Positions 20,543-28,863 are shown, counted from the first letter of the stretch. The stretch is DNA of 64,000 nucleotides from Corynebacterium hylobatis (GCF_003955685.1 NZ_RXHJ01000017.1:20350-84349), one strand, 5' to 3'. Numbers and translations: made by a program. Notes: generated from the letters alone by a model not told the origin.

Positions 20543-21094
20543 CTAGTGCTCGTGGCCCATCAGGGAGCCGTCGGAGCCGTAGTCCTCATCACCAGGGTTC
20601 ATGGTGCGGACGGGGATCTCCGCGACGTCGAAGGTCGAGCCGTCGGCGAGCTCGACGGTGATGTCGACGACGTCACCGGCCGGGATCTCGCCCATGTAGT
20701 CCATGATCATCATGTGGTCCCCGCCCGGCACGAGCTCATGCGATTCACCGGCCGGGATGACGAAACCACCCGGCTTCTCCTGCATGACGCCGTCCATGAC
20801 CTCGTGCAGCTCGAAGCTGGCGTCCTCGAAGTCAGCGCTGAAACCGGTGACGTTGATCTCTTCGTCGGTGTGGTTGGTGAAGGTGCCGAAGATACCCGTC
20901 ATGCCCTTGTCGGCCTCCATCGCCCGGACGACACCCTCGGTGAAGGTGACATCGGTGGCGGCCTGGGCGGCAGCGCTGGTGGCGGTGGCGGTTGTGGTGG
21001 TGTCCGCGCCGTTGTCACCGGTGGCGCAACCTGCCAGGGTGAGGGCGGAAACGGCGAGAACGGACAGTGCGGCACGGCCTCGGTTGAACATCAT
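20543..21094 (-). CDS. PCu(A)C-type copper chaperone lipoprotein
   Basis: Exported lipoprotein (signal ending LTLAGC, residue 23) with a Thr/Ala-rich linker and a DUF461 domain. The Cu(I) site H-M-x10-M-x21-H-x-M is visible as the HEVMDGVM segment and HMMIM, about residues 97-129. Such proteins carry Cu(I) to cytochrome oxidase outside the membrane. It starts immediately after the copC stop codon, so the pair is co-translated. An additional Met-His tail (SLMGHEH) may also bind copper. Confidence 0.93.
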   Translation of the reverse strand: MMFNRGRAALSVLAVSALTLAGCATGDNGADTTTTATATSAAAQAATDVTFTEGVVRAMEADKGMTGIFGTFTNHTDEEINVTGFSADFEDASFELHEVMDGVMQEKPGGFVIPAGESHELVPGGDHMMIMDYMGEIPAGDVVDITVELADGSTFDVAEIPVRTMNPGDEDYGSDGSLMGHEH

Positions 21095-21700
21095 CTACTC
21101 CTGTGTGTTGTGTCGGCCCCGGGCGATCATCATGATGACGACGCCGAGGACAGCAAGTACACCCACACCGGCGAGCACCCAGGCCATGGGGCCCTCCGGC
21201 AGTCCCGACTCCCCCGCACCCGGATCGTTGGACACCTCGGTGGTGTCCGCCGTCGTGGCGGGGGCCGCGGTGCCGGTGGTCTCCCCAGCCGCAGCTTCCC
21301 CACCGGTCACGGTGAAGGTGGTCATGCCGCGGGTGGAGTGGCCGTCAGAGGAGGTGATCTGGAAGCCGATCCGGTATTCGCCGGCCCCCGGTTCGATGTC
21401 CGCCGGCACATCCAGGCTCACCCAGCGGCCGTCGATGGCCGGCTCGCCGGAGAAGAGGACGTCACCGGATTCCGCTTCGGAGATGGCCAAGGTGTTGAAG
21501 TCCTCCTTCACGTAGCCGGAGAACTCGAGGGAGATCGTGTCGGGGAATTCCTGCAGGACCGCATTGTCAGCGGGGTCGCCGCCGATGACCACATCATGCG
21601 CCAGCGCAGCGGGGGCAGACAGGGCCAGGCCGGCCGCCACGACTGTCGCGGCGGTCAGGGTCCGGAACGGACGGAAACGGGGCACGGTCACTGAGGGCAT
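21095..21700 (-). CDS. CopC-domain copper protein
   Basis: Exported 201-residue protein: signal peptide cut after ALA so that the mature chain begins with His-Asp, a CopC beta-barrel with SSDGHSTRG, a Thr/Ala-rich linker, and a C-terminal membrane helix (MAWVLAGVGVLAVLGVVIMMIA). CopC domains bind Cu(II) through the N-terminal histidine. No CopD follows. AAGGTGG lies directly before the ATG. Confidence 0.9.
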   Translation of the reverse strand: MPSVTVPRFRPFRTLTAATVVAAGLALSAPAALAHDVVIGGDPADNAVLQEFPDTISLEFSGYVKEDFNTLAISEAESGDVLFSGEPAIDGRWVSLDVPADIEPGAGEYRIGFQITSSDGHSTRGMTTFTVTGGEAAAGETTGTAAPATTADTTEVSNDPGAGESGLPEGPMAWVLAGVGVLAVLGVVIMMIARGRHNTQE

Positions 21701-22030
21701 CCACCTTCACAGATAAGGGTGTACGACACCCGCGCCTTGCGGGGGTCACTGGAGCTGTCGGAGAGCCACGGACTTTAGTTCCCGGCGGAAACGTCCTCAC
21801 CTGGGGTTTCGCCTTCCCGCAGGCCTGCAGATCGCGCCATCAACCCTTGGGGACCTGCGGAAATGCCGGGGATAGGCGCCGGGCGTGATATGGGACACCC
21901 GAAGCGCCCCAAATTGACAGCCATACCCCGCCAGGGTAACACCCGGGGGTCTGGACTGCCGCAGCTGACGCACAATAAAGTGGGTCCACGGAGAGATCCT
22001 CCCGCTGGCCGAGGATGGATGTGAAGCAGC
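21701..22030. other. 330-nt intergenic region between copC and an SDR gene
   Basis: No gene is seen here. A hairpin or operator-like inverted repeat GGGTGT-ACG-ACACCC lies at 21717-21731, just upstream of copC. On the plus strand TTGACA at 21914 with TAACAC 17 nt later is a possible promoter for the SDR gene. Neither is proven. Confidence 0.4.
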
Positions 22031-22858
22031 ATGGGGCACAGTGAGGCAGCTGACCAGCCCGCGCGGGTCATGCTCGTCGGCTGTGGCCGGGTGGGCACCC
22101 GGCTGGGGAGGCGCCTGCTCGCCGCCGGCCGGGAGGTGGTCGCGCTGCGCCGGGACACCTCCAGCCTGCCCGCGGAATTCACCGGCATCGCCGTCGATCT
22201 GACGGAACCGCCTGGCAGGGAGCTGCCGGCCGCGGACGCGATGGTGATCACCCTGACGCCGTCCATGGGCGGGGACCCCGACGGCTACCTGGTGGCGCTG
22301 CGGAATCTCGCGGCAGCCCTGCCGTCCGTGCCGCCGCGGGTGATCTTCGTGTCCTCCACGGGTGTATTCGAGGGCAGATACGCTGGCCGCCCGCTGACCG
22401 AGGCTGATGTACCCGCGCCCACCACCCCGCGGGGCATCCTGTTGCGCGGTGGTGAGCTGCTCGCCACCGAGCTTTTCGACGCCCTCATCATCCGCCCCGC
22501 CGGCATCTACGGTCCGGGGCGGGAGATGATCCTGCGGAAGGTCCTCGAGCGCTCCCCCATCCGGCACGCACAGCGGACCAACCGCATCCACGAAGTTGAC
22601 CTGGTCCGCACCCTGGAGTGGCTGCTCACCGCCGGGGATCCTCCCCGCGTGCTGCACGCCGTGGATCGGGCGCCCGCCCCGCTCGGCGAGGTGGCGGGCT
22701 TCGTCGCGCAGCACCTGGGACTGCCGGCACCTCCGGAGGCCACGTCCGGCGAAGCCGGGGGCACGGTCCTGGACGGGTCACTGCTGCATGGTCTCCTGGG
22801 CGGCCTGCGCTACCCGACCTTCCGGGAGGGTTATGCGGAGATCATTGCGGACCGCTAA
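22031..22858 (+). CDS. NAD(P)-dependent extended-SDR family protein
   Basis: 275 residues with a Rossmann motif VGCGRVGTRLG near residues 17-27, then VIFVSSTGVFEG in place of the usual SSxxVYG and IIRPAGIYGPG, typical of atypical extended SDRs. The usual YxxxK pair is not evident at its normal spacing (RGGELLATE instead), so it may bind a nucleotide without classical dehydrogenase catalysis. Substrate unknown. The gene stands alone before the tRNA cluster. An internal ATG at 22070 is a possible alternative start. Confidence 0.75.
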   Translation: MGHSEAADQPARVMLVGCGRVGTRLGRRLLAAGREVVALRRDTSSLPAEFTGIAVDLTEPPGRELPAADAMVITLTPSMGGDPDGYLVALRNLAAALPSVPPRVIFVSSTGVFEGRYAGRPLTEADVPAPTTPRGILLRGGELLATELFDALIIRPAGIYGPGREMILRKVLERSPIRHAQRTNRIHEVDLVRTLEWLLTAGDPPRVLHAVDRAPAPLGEVAGFVAQHLGLPAPPEATSGEAGGTVLDGSLLHGLLGGLRYPTFREGYAEIIADR

Positions 22859-22894
22859 CCCCGGACTGTCCTGAACTGGCGGACACATGAAAAT

Positions 22895-22923
22895 GCCCCG
22901 TTCATCGTGATGGTGAACGGGGC
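22895..22923 (-). terminator. Terminator after tRNA-Val(CAC)
   Basis: A 10-bp perfect stem GCCCCGTTCA/TGAACGGGGC with a 9-nt loop. On the minus strand it is followed by ATTTTC, fitting termination of the tRNA-Val transcript; it may also stop the converging SDR transcript. Confidence 0.75.
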
Positions 22924-22928
22924 TGTTG

Positions 22929-23000
22929 TGGTCCTAGCTGGGTTCGAACCAGCGACCTTTCCGGTGTGAACGGAACGCTCTTCCACTGAGCCATAGGACC
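22929..23000 (-). tRNA. tRNA-Val(CAC)
   Basis: 72 nt, full cloverleaf: acceptor GGTCCTA/TAGGACC, D stem GCTC/GAGC, anticodon stem TTCCG/CGGAA with loop TTCACAC (anticodon CAC), T loop TTCGAAC, discriminator A. CCA is not encoded. Confidence 0.95.
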
Positions 23001-23172
23001 TTGTGCGCTTAAGAACTCTACCCACAGGAGAGCGAAAGGGCCTAATCCGCAGGTCAGCACGAATATCCGCTGAGCGCGGCCCCATAGGCCATCCCGGGAA
23101 TGACATCGGTGTAATTCAAACCGGCCCAGTGACCGGGTTCCGACCTGCACTTCCTTGCCACGACCTGGCGAT

Positions 23173-23200
23173 TTGTCATCCGAGGGTGGTTGAGGATAAT
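23173..23200 (+). promoter_or_regulatory. Promoter of the tRNA array
   Basis: TTGTCA at 23173-23178 and GATAAT at 23195-23200 are 16 bp apart and lie about 50 nt upstream of the first tRNA-Gly. This is the best sigma-A type promoter in the 249-nt gap, which otherwise holds no gene. Confidence 0.6.
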
Positions 23201-23249
23201 GTTTTGAACCGCACCACAGCAACGGCCATAAGCCGTCAGCCAGGTGCAT

Positions 23250-23322
23250 GCGGATGTAGCGCAGTTGGTAGCGCATCACCTTGCCAAGGTGAGGGTCGCG
23301 AGTTCGAGTCTCGTCATCCGCT
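23250..23322 (+). tRNA. tRNA-Gly(GCC), copy 1
   Basis: 73 nt; acceptor GCGGATG/CATCCGC, anticodon stem TCACC/GGTGA with loop TTGCCAA, T loop TTCGAGT, discriminator T. Identical to copies 2 and 3. Confidence 0.96.
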
Positions 23323-23358
23323 CTCATTTCACCGGGCCAATCGGTAAGAAATGAACCC

Positions 23359-23430
23359 GCGCGTTTAGCTCAGCGGGAGAGCGCTTCCCTGACACGGAAG
23401 AGGTCACTGGTTCAATCCCAGTATCGCGCA
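23359..23430 (+). tRNA. tRNA-Val(GAC), copy 1 (acceptor variant)
   Basis: 72 nt; anticodon stem CTTCC/GGAAG with loop CTGACAC. It begins GCGCGTT whereas copy 2 begins GCGCGAT; with the 3' side ATCGCGC this makes a T-T mismatch at acceptor pair 6-67. The rest is identical to copy 2. Confidence 0.94.
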
Positions 23431-23454
23431 CTGAGGGTCAAGCACCCTCACATT

Positions 23455-23527
23455 GCGGATGTAGCGCAGTTGGTAGCGCATCACCTTGCCAAGGTGAGGG
23501 TCGCGAGTTCGAGTCTCGTCATCCGCT
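23455..23527 (+). tRNA. tRNA-Gly(GCC), copy 2
   Basis: 73 nt, identical to copy 1. It follows tRNA-Val copy 1 after a short spacer containing the hairpin TGAGGGT/ACCCTCA. Confidence 0.96.
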
Positions 23528-23570
23528 CTGGTACTTTATGTCTTAGGGTACCTTGAGGCGGTAACGCCAC

Positions 23571-23641
23571 GGTGGAATGGCCGAGTGGTGAGGCAACGGT
23601 CTGCAAAACCGTGCACACGGGTTCGATTCCCGTTTCCACCT
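23571..23641 (+). tRNA. tRNA-Cys(GCA)
   Basis: 71 nt; acceptor GGTGGAA/TTCCACC, anticodon stem ACGGT/ACCGT with loop CTGCAAA, and discriminator T, which is the identity base for tRNA-Cys. Confidence 0.95.
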
Positions 23642-23652
23642 CTGTTAGTCCT

Positions 23653-23724
23653 GCGCGATTAGCTCAGCGGGAGAGCGCTTCCCTGACACGGAAGAGGTCA
23701 CTGGTTCAATCCCAGTATCGCGCA
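23653..23724 (+). tRNA. tRNA-Val(GAC), copy 2
   Basis: 72 nt with a fully paired acceptor stem GCGCGAT/ATCGCGC and anticodon GAC; discriminator A. Confidence 0.96.
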
Positions 23725-23742
23725 CTGAGGGTAACACCCTTT

Positions 23743-23815
23743 GCGGATGTAGCGCAGTTGGTAGCGCATCACCTTGCCAAGGTGAGGGTCGCGAGTTCGA
23801 GTCTCGTCATCCGCT
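23743..23815 (+). tRNA. tRNA-Gly(GCC), copy 3
   Basis: 73 nt, identical to copies 1 and 2; last gene of the array, 8 nt before the terminator. Confidence 0.96.
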
Positions 23816-23823
23816 CCACCCCA

Positions 23824-23855
23824 CGGGGGCCGGTCTTTGACCGGCCCCCGTTTTC
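23824..23855 (+). terminator. Terminator of the tRNA array
   Basis: A perfect 12-bp GC-rich stem CGGGGGCCGGTC/GACCGGCCCCCG with loop TTT, followed by TTTTC. Confidence 0.93.
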
Positions 23856-23869
23856 GTTACCCTTGGGGC

Positions 23870-24490
23870 ATGCTGACTGACATCATCGGCCCCACTCTCC
23901 CACCGGGCGAGCCGGAACTGAGGGCCGTCGCGATCTGCTCCCTCACGGGTTCCCTCACCCTCGACGGGCTCTCGGGCGGGATGGGCAACGACCTCGACCG
24001 GGAGCTGTTCCTGGCCATGCGCGACTGGGCGGATGTCGTGCTGGTGGGGGCACGTACCGTCATCGCGGAGAACTACACCGGCCAGCGGGCCTCATGCATG
24101 GCCATCGTCTCCCGCACCCTGCACCTCGGTGATCGTTCCCTCGCCAACACCCTCATCCTCACCCCGCGCAGTTCGCTGACGACCGCCCCCACCCATCTCG
24201 CCCCGGCCGAACTCATCCCGGCTGATTCCCCCGAGGAGATGGTCGCGGCGCTGCACGACCGCGGACTCATGCGGATCGCCTGCGAGGGCGGGTCAGGTGT
24301 ATTCAACATGATGTTCGGGGCGGATCTGGTGGATGTGCTTCACCTGACGGTGGCACCGCTGATCTCCGCGCCCGTGGGAAAGCATCTGGTCAACGACGTG
24401 AACAGGTGGATGTCGCTGGACCACATGAGTGCCACGGACGACGGCACGCTGTTCCTGCGCTACCGCAGGGGCGAAAAGGGGCTGCGGTAG
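23870..24490 (+). CDS. RibD C-terminal / dihydrofolate reductase fold protein
   Basis: 206-residue stand-alone RibD_C domain: VVLVGARTVIAENYTGQ near the N-terminal third and IACEGGSGVFNMMFGADLVD, the family's EGG motif, near residue 140. Members reduce pteridine or pyrimidine intermediates with NADPH, but a single domain away from rib genes does not show the substrate. The ATG at 23870 is chosen; the frame upstream lies in the terminator. It ends 10 nt before aftC. Confidence 0.8.
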   Translation: MLTDIIGPTLPPGEPELRAVAICSLTGSLTLDGLSGGMGNDLDRELFLAMRDWADVVLVGARTVIAENYTGQRASCMAIVSRTLHLGDRSLANTLILTPRSSLTTAPTHLAPAELIPADSPEEMVAALHDRGLMRIACEGGSGVFNMMFGADLVDVLHLTVAPLISAPVGKHLVNDVNRWMSLDHMSATDDGTLFLRYRRGEKGLR

Positions 24491-24503
24491 GGTAAACCGC
24501 GTG
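24488..24503 (+). promoter_or_regulatory. Leaderless promoter of aftC
   Basis: TAGGGT at 24488-24493, overlapping the end of the upstream gene, is 7 nt before the GTG start at 24501; there is no Shine-Dalgarno sequence. Confidence 0.5.
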
Positions 24504-25784
24504 ACTTCGCCGACGACCCGAATTGAGAACCTGTGGGTTGCCCGTACCCCCCTGACTGATCCGCCGGCGGAGCTGCGCCGGACCCGCTTCGACCGGATCG
24601 GCCGGGCGGTCGCCTGGCCACTGGCCGTGGCGCTGGTCCTGCACCGGGTGTTCGTGCTGGCGTTGAACGGTTCAGTGACCGACGACTTCACCACCGTCTA
24701 CGCCGCGGTGCGCCGCGCACTCGACGGCGTGCCAGTCTACAACGAGATCTACCACCACGTGGACCCGCACTACCTGTACAACCCGGGGGCCACGCTGCTG
24801 CTGATGCCCCTGGGCTGGTTGAGCGACATCGATGCCGCCCGGACCGCCTTCATCATCGCCAACGCGGCGGCCGTCATCGCCGCGCTTGCGCTGCTCACCC
24901 GGATGTTCGGCTGGTCCCTGCGAAGCTTCGTGTGGCCCGCGGCGGTCGCGTTCGCCTTCCTCACCGAATCAGTGCGCAACACGCTGATCTTCTCCAACAT
25001 CAACGGGATGCTGCTGCTGGCCCTCGCCGGCTTCCTCGCGCTGCTGCTGTCGGGTCGGCGCTGGCGGGCCGGGCTGCTCATCGGGGTGGCGATCCTGATC
25101 AAACCGCAGTTCGCACCCCTGTTGTTCCTCCCGGCGGTGAAACTCGACTGGCGGACCGTCCTCGGGGGCCTCGCCGTCCCGGTCGTGTTCAACCTGGCGG
25201 CCTGGCCGGTGGTGCCCGGGGCAGGTGACTACCTCACCCGCCTGGTCCCCTACCTCGGTGAGGTACGCGACTACGCCAACTCCTCGCTGGCCGGTGCGGC
25301 CGTCTACTTCGGCATGCCCGCCGCGCTGGAGACGGCCCTGTGGCTGCTGTTCGCCGTCATCGTCGCCGTGGGCGTCATCGTCCTGCTGCGCTGGCGCTAC
25401 ACCGACCCCCTGCTGTGGGCCACCACCACCACCGGGCTGCTGCTCGCCGGGGTGTTCTTCCTGTCCTCGCTGGGGCAGATGTACTACTCGATGATGCTCT
25501 TCCCGATGATGTTCACCGTCCTGCAGCGCACCAGCGTCTTCCACACCTGGCCGGCCTGGCTGGCGGCCTATCTCTTCCTCACCCCGGATTCCTTCCACTC
25601 GACCGCCGCCGTCGACCTGTCGCGGTGGATGGCCTTCTTCCACCCGACCATCGGCTGGGCGTTGCTGCTCGTGGCGGTCACCACGAGCGCTCTGGTGTGG
25701 TGGCGGGAGGAATCGTTAGACTTAGGACATGACCGACTTCAAACTGATCAGCGACACCGAGTGGCGCCAGCGCCTGACGCCTGA
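24501..25784 (+). CDS. aftC: Alpha-(1->3)-arabinofuranosyltransferase AftC (GT87)
   Basis: Membrane glycosyltransferase that uses decaprenyl-phosphoryl arabinose to put alpha-1,3 branches on arabinan of the cell wall. It has about ten membrane segments, an early loop with NGSVTDDFTTVYAA carrying the acidic pair expected for catalysis, and ILIKPQFAPLLFLP in the middle as in DUF2029 enzymes. The assignment as AftC rests on its place directly before msrB and hemQ, as in M. tuberculosis (Rv2673) and C. glutamicum. GTG at 24501 gives 427 residues. The 3' end overlaps msrB by 56 nt in another frame. Confidence 0.87.
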   Translation: MTSPTTRIENLWVARTPLTDPPAELRRTRFDRIGRAVAWPLAVALVLHRVFVLALNGSVTDDFTTVYAAVRRALDGVPVYNEIYHHVDPHYLYNPGATLLLMPLGWLSDIDAARTAFIIANAAAVIAALALLTRMFGWSLRSFVWPAAVAFAFLTESVRNTLIFSNINGMLLLALAGFLALLLSGRRWRAGLLIGVAILIKPQFAPLLFLPAVKLDWRTVLGGLAVPVVFNLAAWPVVPGAGDYLTRLVPYLGEVRDYANSSLAGAAVYFGMPAALETALWLLFAVIVAVGVIVLLRWRYTDPLLWATTTTGLLLAGVFFLSSLGQMYYSMMLFPMMFTVLQRTSVFHTWPAWLAAYLFLTPDSFHSTAAVDLSRWMAFFHPTIGWALLLVAVTTSALVWWREESLDLGHDRLQTDQRHRVAPAPDA

Positions 25785-26136
25785 GGAATTCCACGTCCTG
25801 CGTCAGGCCGGCACCGAGCCGCCCCACGTCGGTGAGTACACCGACACCACCACCGAGGGTGTCTACTCCTGCCGGGCCTGCGGTGCGGAACTGTTCCGCT
25901 CCGACGAGAAATTCGACGCCCGCTGCGGCTGGCCCTCCTTCTTCTCCCCCCTGGCCGGGGACCGCATCATCGAGCGCCGCGACATCTCCCACGGCATGGT
26001 CCGCGTGGAGGTGCTGTGCGCGAACTGCGAATCCCACCTGGGACACGTCTTCGAGGGTGAGGGCTACGACACCCCCACCGACCTGCGTTACTGCATCAAC
26101 TCCATCTCCCTGACGCTGGAGCCGCAGGAGAAGTAG
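25729..26136 (+). CDS. msrB: Peptide-methionine (R)-S-oxide reductase
   Basis: Repairs oxidised methionine in proteins. Zinc ligands CRAC and CANC, the segment RCGWPSFFSP, and the catalytic cysteine in LRYCINSISL are all present at normal spacing in 135 residues. The ATG lies inside the end of aftC; TAGACT about 8 nt upstream suggests it can also be transcribed as a leaderless mRNA. Confidence 0.97.
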   Translation: MTDFKLISDTEWRQRLTPEEFHVLRQAGTEPPHVGEYTDTTTEGVYSCRACGAELFRSDEKFDARCGWPSFFSPLAGDRIIERRDISHGMVRVEVLCANCESHLGHVFEGEGYDTPTDLRYCINSISLTLEPQEK

Positions 26137-26150
26137 GACAGCAACGCAAA

Positions 26151-26178
26151 GACGCCCGCCTGGGTTCAGGCGGGCGTC
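26151..26178. terminator. Hairpin between msrB and hemQ
   Basis: A 12-bp stem GACGCCCGCCTG/CAGGCGGGCGTC with loop GGTT between converging genes. It lacks a long T run on the plus side; on the minus side it is followed by TTTGC. Probably a shared terminator. Confidence 0.65.
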
Positions 26179-26191
26179 GACAAGCATTCTG

Positions 26192-26893
26192 CTAAGGCAG
26201 GATCCGGATGATCTCCCCGACGTCGGCGACGCGGCGGCCGGTGAAGAAGGGGGTCTCCTCACGCACGTGGAGGCGGGCCTCCGTGTAGCGCATCTTGTAC
26301 ATCAGGTCCACGATGCGGTCCAGGCTCGGCCCCTCGAAGGCGAGCATCCACTCGTAGTCACCCAGGGCAAAGGCCGGCACCGTGTTGGCGCGGACATCCG
26401 GGTAATCGCGGGCAGCCTGGCCGTGCTCGGCGAGGATGCGACGACGCTCCTTGTCATCGAGCAGGTACCACTCGTAGGAACGGACGAAGGGGTAGACCGT
26501 GATCCAGGCCTCCGCTTCCTCACCCATGATGAAGGACGGCAGGTGCGAGCGGTTGAACTCGGCCGGACGGTGCAGGGAGGAACCGATCCAGGTGGACTCC
26601 AGCAGCTGGCCCAGCACCGTGGTGCGGCGGAAGCCCTGGTAGGCGGCCTGCAGATCCTCGAACTCCTCGGCGTGCCACCAGATCATCAGATCGGCCTCGG
26701 CGTTGATGCCGGAGACGTCGTAGATACCGCGGACCACGACCTTGCCCTCCCCCGCCAGCTTCTCGAAGAAGGCCGTGGCCTCGGAGATGATCTCATCACG
26801 CTCGGTGCCGAGCGCCCCCGGGATGGCGCGGAAGGTGACGAACTGGGAGTAGCGCTGAATGCTGTTGAGCTCGTCAAAATTCAGTTTGCTCAC
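26192..26893 (-). CDS. hemQ: Coproheme decarboxylase HemQ
   Basis: Last enzyme of the Gram-positive coproporphyrin-dependent haem pathway, converting coproheme III to haem b with peroxide; member of the chlorite dismutase family. Seen are the segments [32 protein letters not shown] and [15 protein letters not shown] with the catalytic tyrosine region, then [16 protein letters not shown] at 26893 follows AAGAGG and gives 233 residues. It converges on msrB. Confidence 0.94.
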   Translation of the reverse strand: MSKLNFDELNSIQRYSQFVTFRAIPGALGTERDEIISEATAFFEKLAGEGKVVVRGIYDVSGINAEADLMIWWHAEEFEDLQAAYQGFRRTTVLGQLLESTWIGSSLHRPAEFNRSHLPSFIMGEEAEAWITVYPFVRSYEWYLLDDKERRRILAEHGQAARDYPDVRANTVPAFALGDYEWMLAFEGPSLDRIVDLMYKMRYTEARLHVREETPFFTGRRVADVGEIIRILP

Positions 26894-27025
26894 GAAAACC
26901 TCTTTCCTGGTCGGGCCGTCGGAAACAGCGGCCTCATCCATCATAAGTTGTATCCGCCCGCGGGAGGCAACCTCCCCGGCGGCGCGCCTCCACCGGCCTG
27001 CAGACACGCGTGGTTAATTGGAGTC

Positions 27026-27643
27026 GTGTTCACCCCAGACGCCTCCTCCACCCCGACGCCTCTGAACCGCGCGAGTGACACCGGAAACGGAAACAGCACT
27101 CCGCCGGCATTCACGCAGGCCGTCGAGTCGATGCACGCGGCCCGGTTACGTCCCGAGATCACCCTGGGCACCATCCGTCCGCCGCAGCGTCTGGCACCGT
27201 TCAGCCACGCGATCGGCCTCGAGGTGGAACGTTCCATGGAGGAGGCCGCCGCCGAGGGGGATGCCTTCGGACGGCTCATCCTCCTGCACGACCCGGGTGC
27301 CGAGGAGACCTGGGAGGGGGCCATGCGTCTGGTGGCCTACATCCAGGCCGACATGGAGCATGAGGTCGCATCCGATCCCCTGCTGCCCGATGTCGCCTGG
27401 CAGTGGCTGACCGAGGCCCTGGCCGGCACTGACGCCGACCACACCAACCTCGGCGGCACCGTCACCGCGACCGCCTCGGTCCGCTTCGGTGAGATCGGTG
27501 GCCCGCCGCGGGCCCACCAACTGGAGATGCGCGCCTCCTGGACCGCCTCCGACCTGGATCTCGCCCCGCACGTCCTCGCCTTCTCCCGCGTCCTGGCGCA
27601 TGTCGCCGGCCTTCCCCCGGAGGGCATCACCCGCCTGGGCTGA
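27026..27643 (+). CDS. DUF3000 protein
   Basis: Conserved actinobacterial protein of 205 residues without known function. After a Ser/Thr/Asn-rich start (VFTPDASSTP) the domain begins FTQAVESMHAARLRPEITLG and continues IGLEVERSMEE and EVASDPLLPDVAWQWLTEAL. No membrane segments. GTG at 27026 has no Shine-Dalgarno; TTAATT 6 nt upstream may be the -10. It precedes the ribonuclease D gene, as in mycobacteria. Confidence 0.82.
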   Translation: MFTPDASSTPTPLNRASDTGNGNSTPPAFTQAVESMHAARLRPEITLGTIRPPQRLAPFSHAIGLEVERSMEEAAAEGDAFGRLILLHDPGAEETWEGAMRLVAYIQADMEHEVASDPLLPDVAWQWLTEALAGTDADHTNLGGTVTATASVRFGEIGGPPRAHQLEMRASWTASDLDLAPHVLAFSRVLAHVAGLPPEGITRLG

Positions 27644-27666
27644 AGAGTGGTTTAGGCTGGATGATC

Positions 27667-28863
27667 ATGGCGCACGTTCTCAGCACCCCCAACGACGGGA
27701 TCCCCCGGGTCCTGGCCACCCCTGACGCTTTCCGCGAGGCCGCCGAGGCCCTCGCCGCGGGACAGGGCCCCCTGGCCATCGACACCGAACGCGCCTCCGG
27801 TTTCCGTTACGACGACCGCGCCTTCCTCGTCCAGGTCCGCCGCCGCGGCGTGGGCACCTTCCTCATCGACCCGGAGGGTAACCGGCCGGAATTCACCGCC
27901 GCCCTGGCGCCTGTCCTCAACCGGCAGGACTGGATCCTCCACGCCGCCGCCTCCGACCTGCCCTCCCTGGCCTGGCTCGGCCTCTACCCCGGCACCCTCT
28001 TCGACACCGAGCTCGCCGGGCGTCTGGCCGGTTTCGACCACGTCAACCTCGCCGCCATGACCGAGCTGCTTTTCGACGTCCGCCTCGCCAAAGGCCACGG
28101 TGCCGAGGACTGGTCCCAGCGCCCCCTGCCCGAGGACTGGCTCTCCTACGCCGCCCTCGACGTCGAACTGCTCCTCGAACTGGGCGACACCATGGCGGAG
28201 ATCCTGGACAACCAGGGCAAACTCGACTGGGCGAGCCAGGAGTTCGAGTACATCCGCACCACCCACTCGGAGATCACCGGACCGGCGGACGCCACCTGGC
28301 GTTCCGTGCGCGGCATCTCCTCCCTCCACCGGCCGGAGCAGCTCGCGATCGCCAGGGAACTGTGGATGAGCCGGGAAGCCATCGCCGTAGAGGAGGACCG
28401 GGCCGTCTCCCGGATCCTGCCGAACAAGGTGCTCGTCGAGATCGCCCGCACCGTCCCCCGCACCAACCGCGAACTCACCCAGGTCAAGGGCTTCCGCCGC
28501 TCTGCCAGCCGCTTCTGGATGGAGATCATCCAGCGCGCCCTGGACTCCGACCCGCGCACCTGGCCGAAACGCGAACGCCCCACCCGCGGTCTGCCTTCCC
28601 GCCAGGCCTGGGCCAGCGAATACCCCGAATCCTTCGAACGCTACTCCACCGCCAGGGAGCTTCTCGACGACCTCTCCGCCGACCTGGCCATCCCCACCGA
28701 GAACATCCTTAAACCTTCGGTCCTGCGCACGGTGGTGTGGTCCGCCACCGCCGGCCGGGAGATCCGCTCTCCCCTGGAAGTGCCGGATGCGCTGCGCGCG
28801 CATCAGGCACGTTCGTGGCAGGTGGAGCTCACCTCCCCCATCCTCACGGAGACCCTATTCTAA
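27667..28863 (+). CDS. rnd: Ribonuclease D (DEDDy 3'-5' exonuclease with HRDC domain)
   Basis: 3'-5' exoribonuclease acting on tRNA precursors and other structured RNA. Exo I is AIDTERASG, Exo II is in LHAAASDLPSL and Exo III is YAALDVELL, giving the DEDDy set; an HRDC domain follows (RELWMSREAIAVEEDRA). TAGGCT at 27653 is 8 nt before the ATG at 27667, so I prefer that leaderless start over the ATG at 27661; the difference is two residues. The stop overlaps the small converging gene by 4 nt. Confidence 0.92.
   Translation: MAHVLSTPNDGIPRVLATPDAFREAAEALAAGQGPLAIDTERASGFRYDDRAFLVQVRRRGVGTFLIDPEGNRPEFTAALAPVLNRQDWILHAAASDLPSLAWLGLYPGTLFDTELAGRLAGFDHVNLAAMTELLFDVRLAKGHGAEDWSQRPLPEDWLSYAALDVELLLELGDTMAEILDNQGKLDWASQEFEYIRTTHSEITGPADATWRSVRGISSLHRPEQLAIARELWMSREAIAVEEDRAVSRILPNKVLVEIARTVPRTNRELTQVKGFRRSASRFWMEIIQRALDSDPRTWPKRERPTRGLPSRQAWASEYPESFERYSTARELLDDLSADLAIPTENILKPSVLRTVVWSATAGREIRSPLEVPDALRAHQARSWQVELTSPILTETLF

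Noticed and set aside
23250..23815. Repeated ~73-nt units resembling a CRISPR array
   Set aside because: The units are tRNA genes with full cloverleaves.
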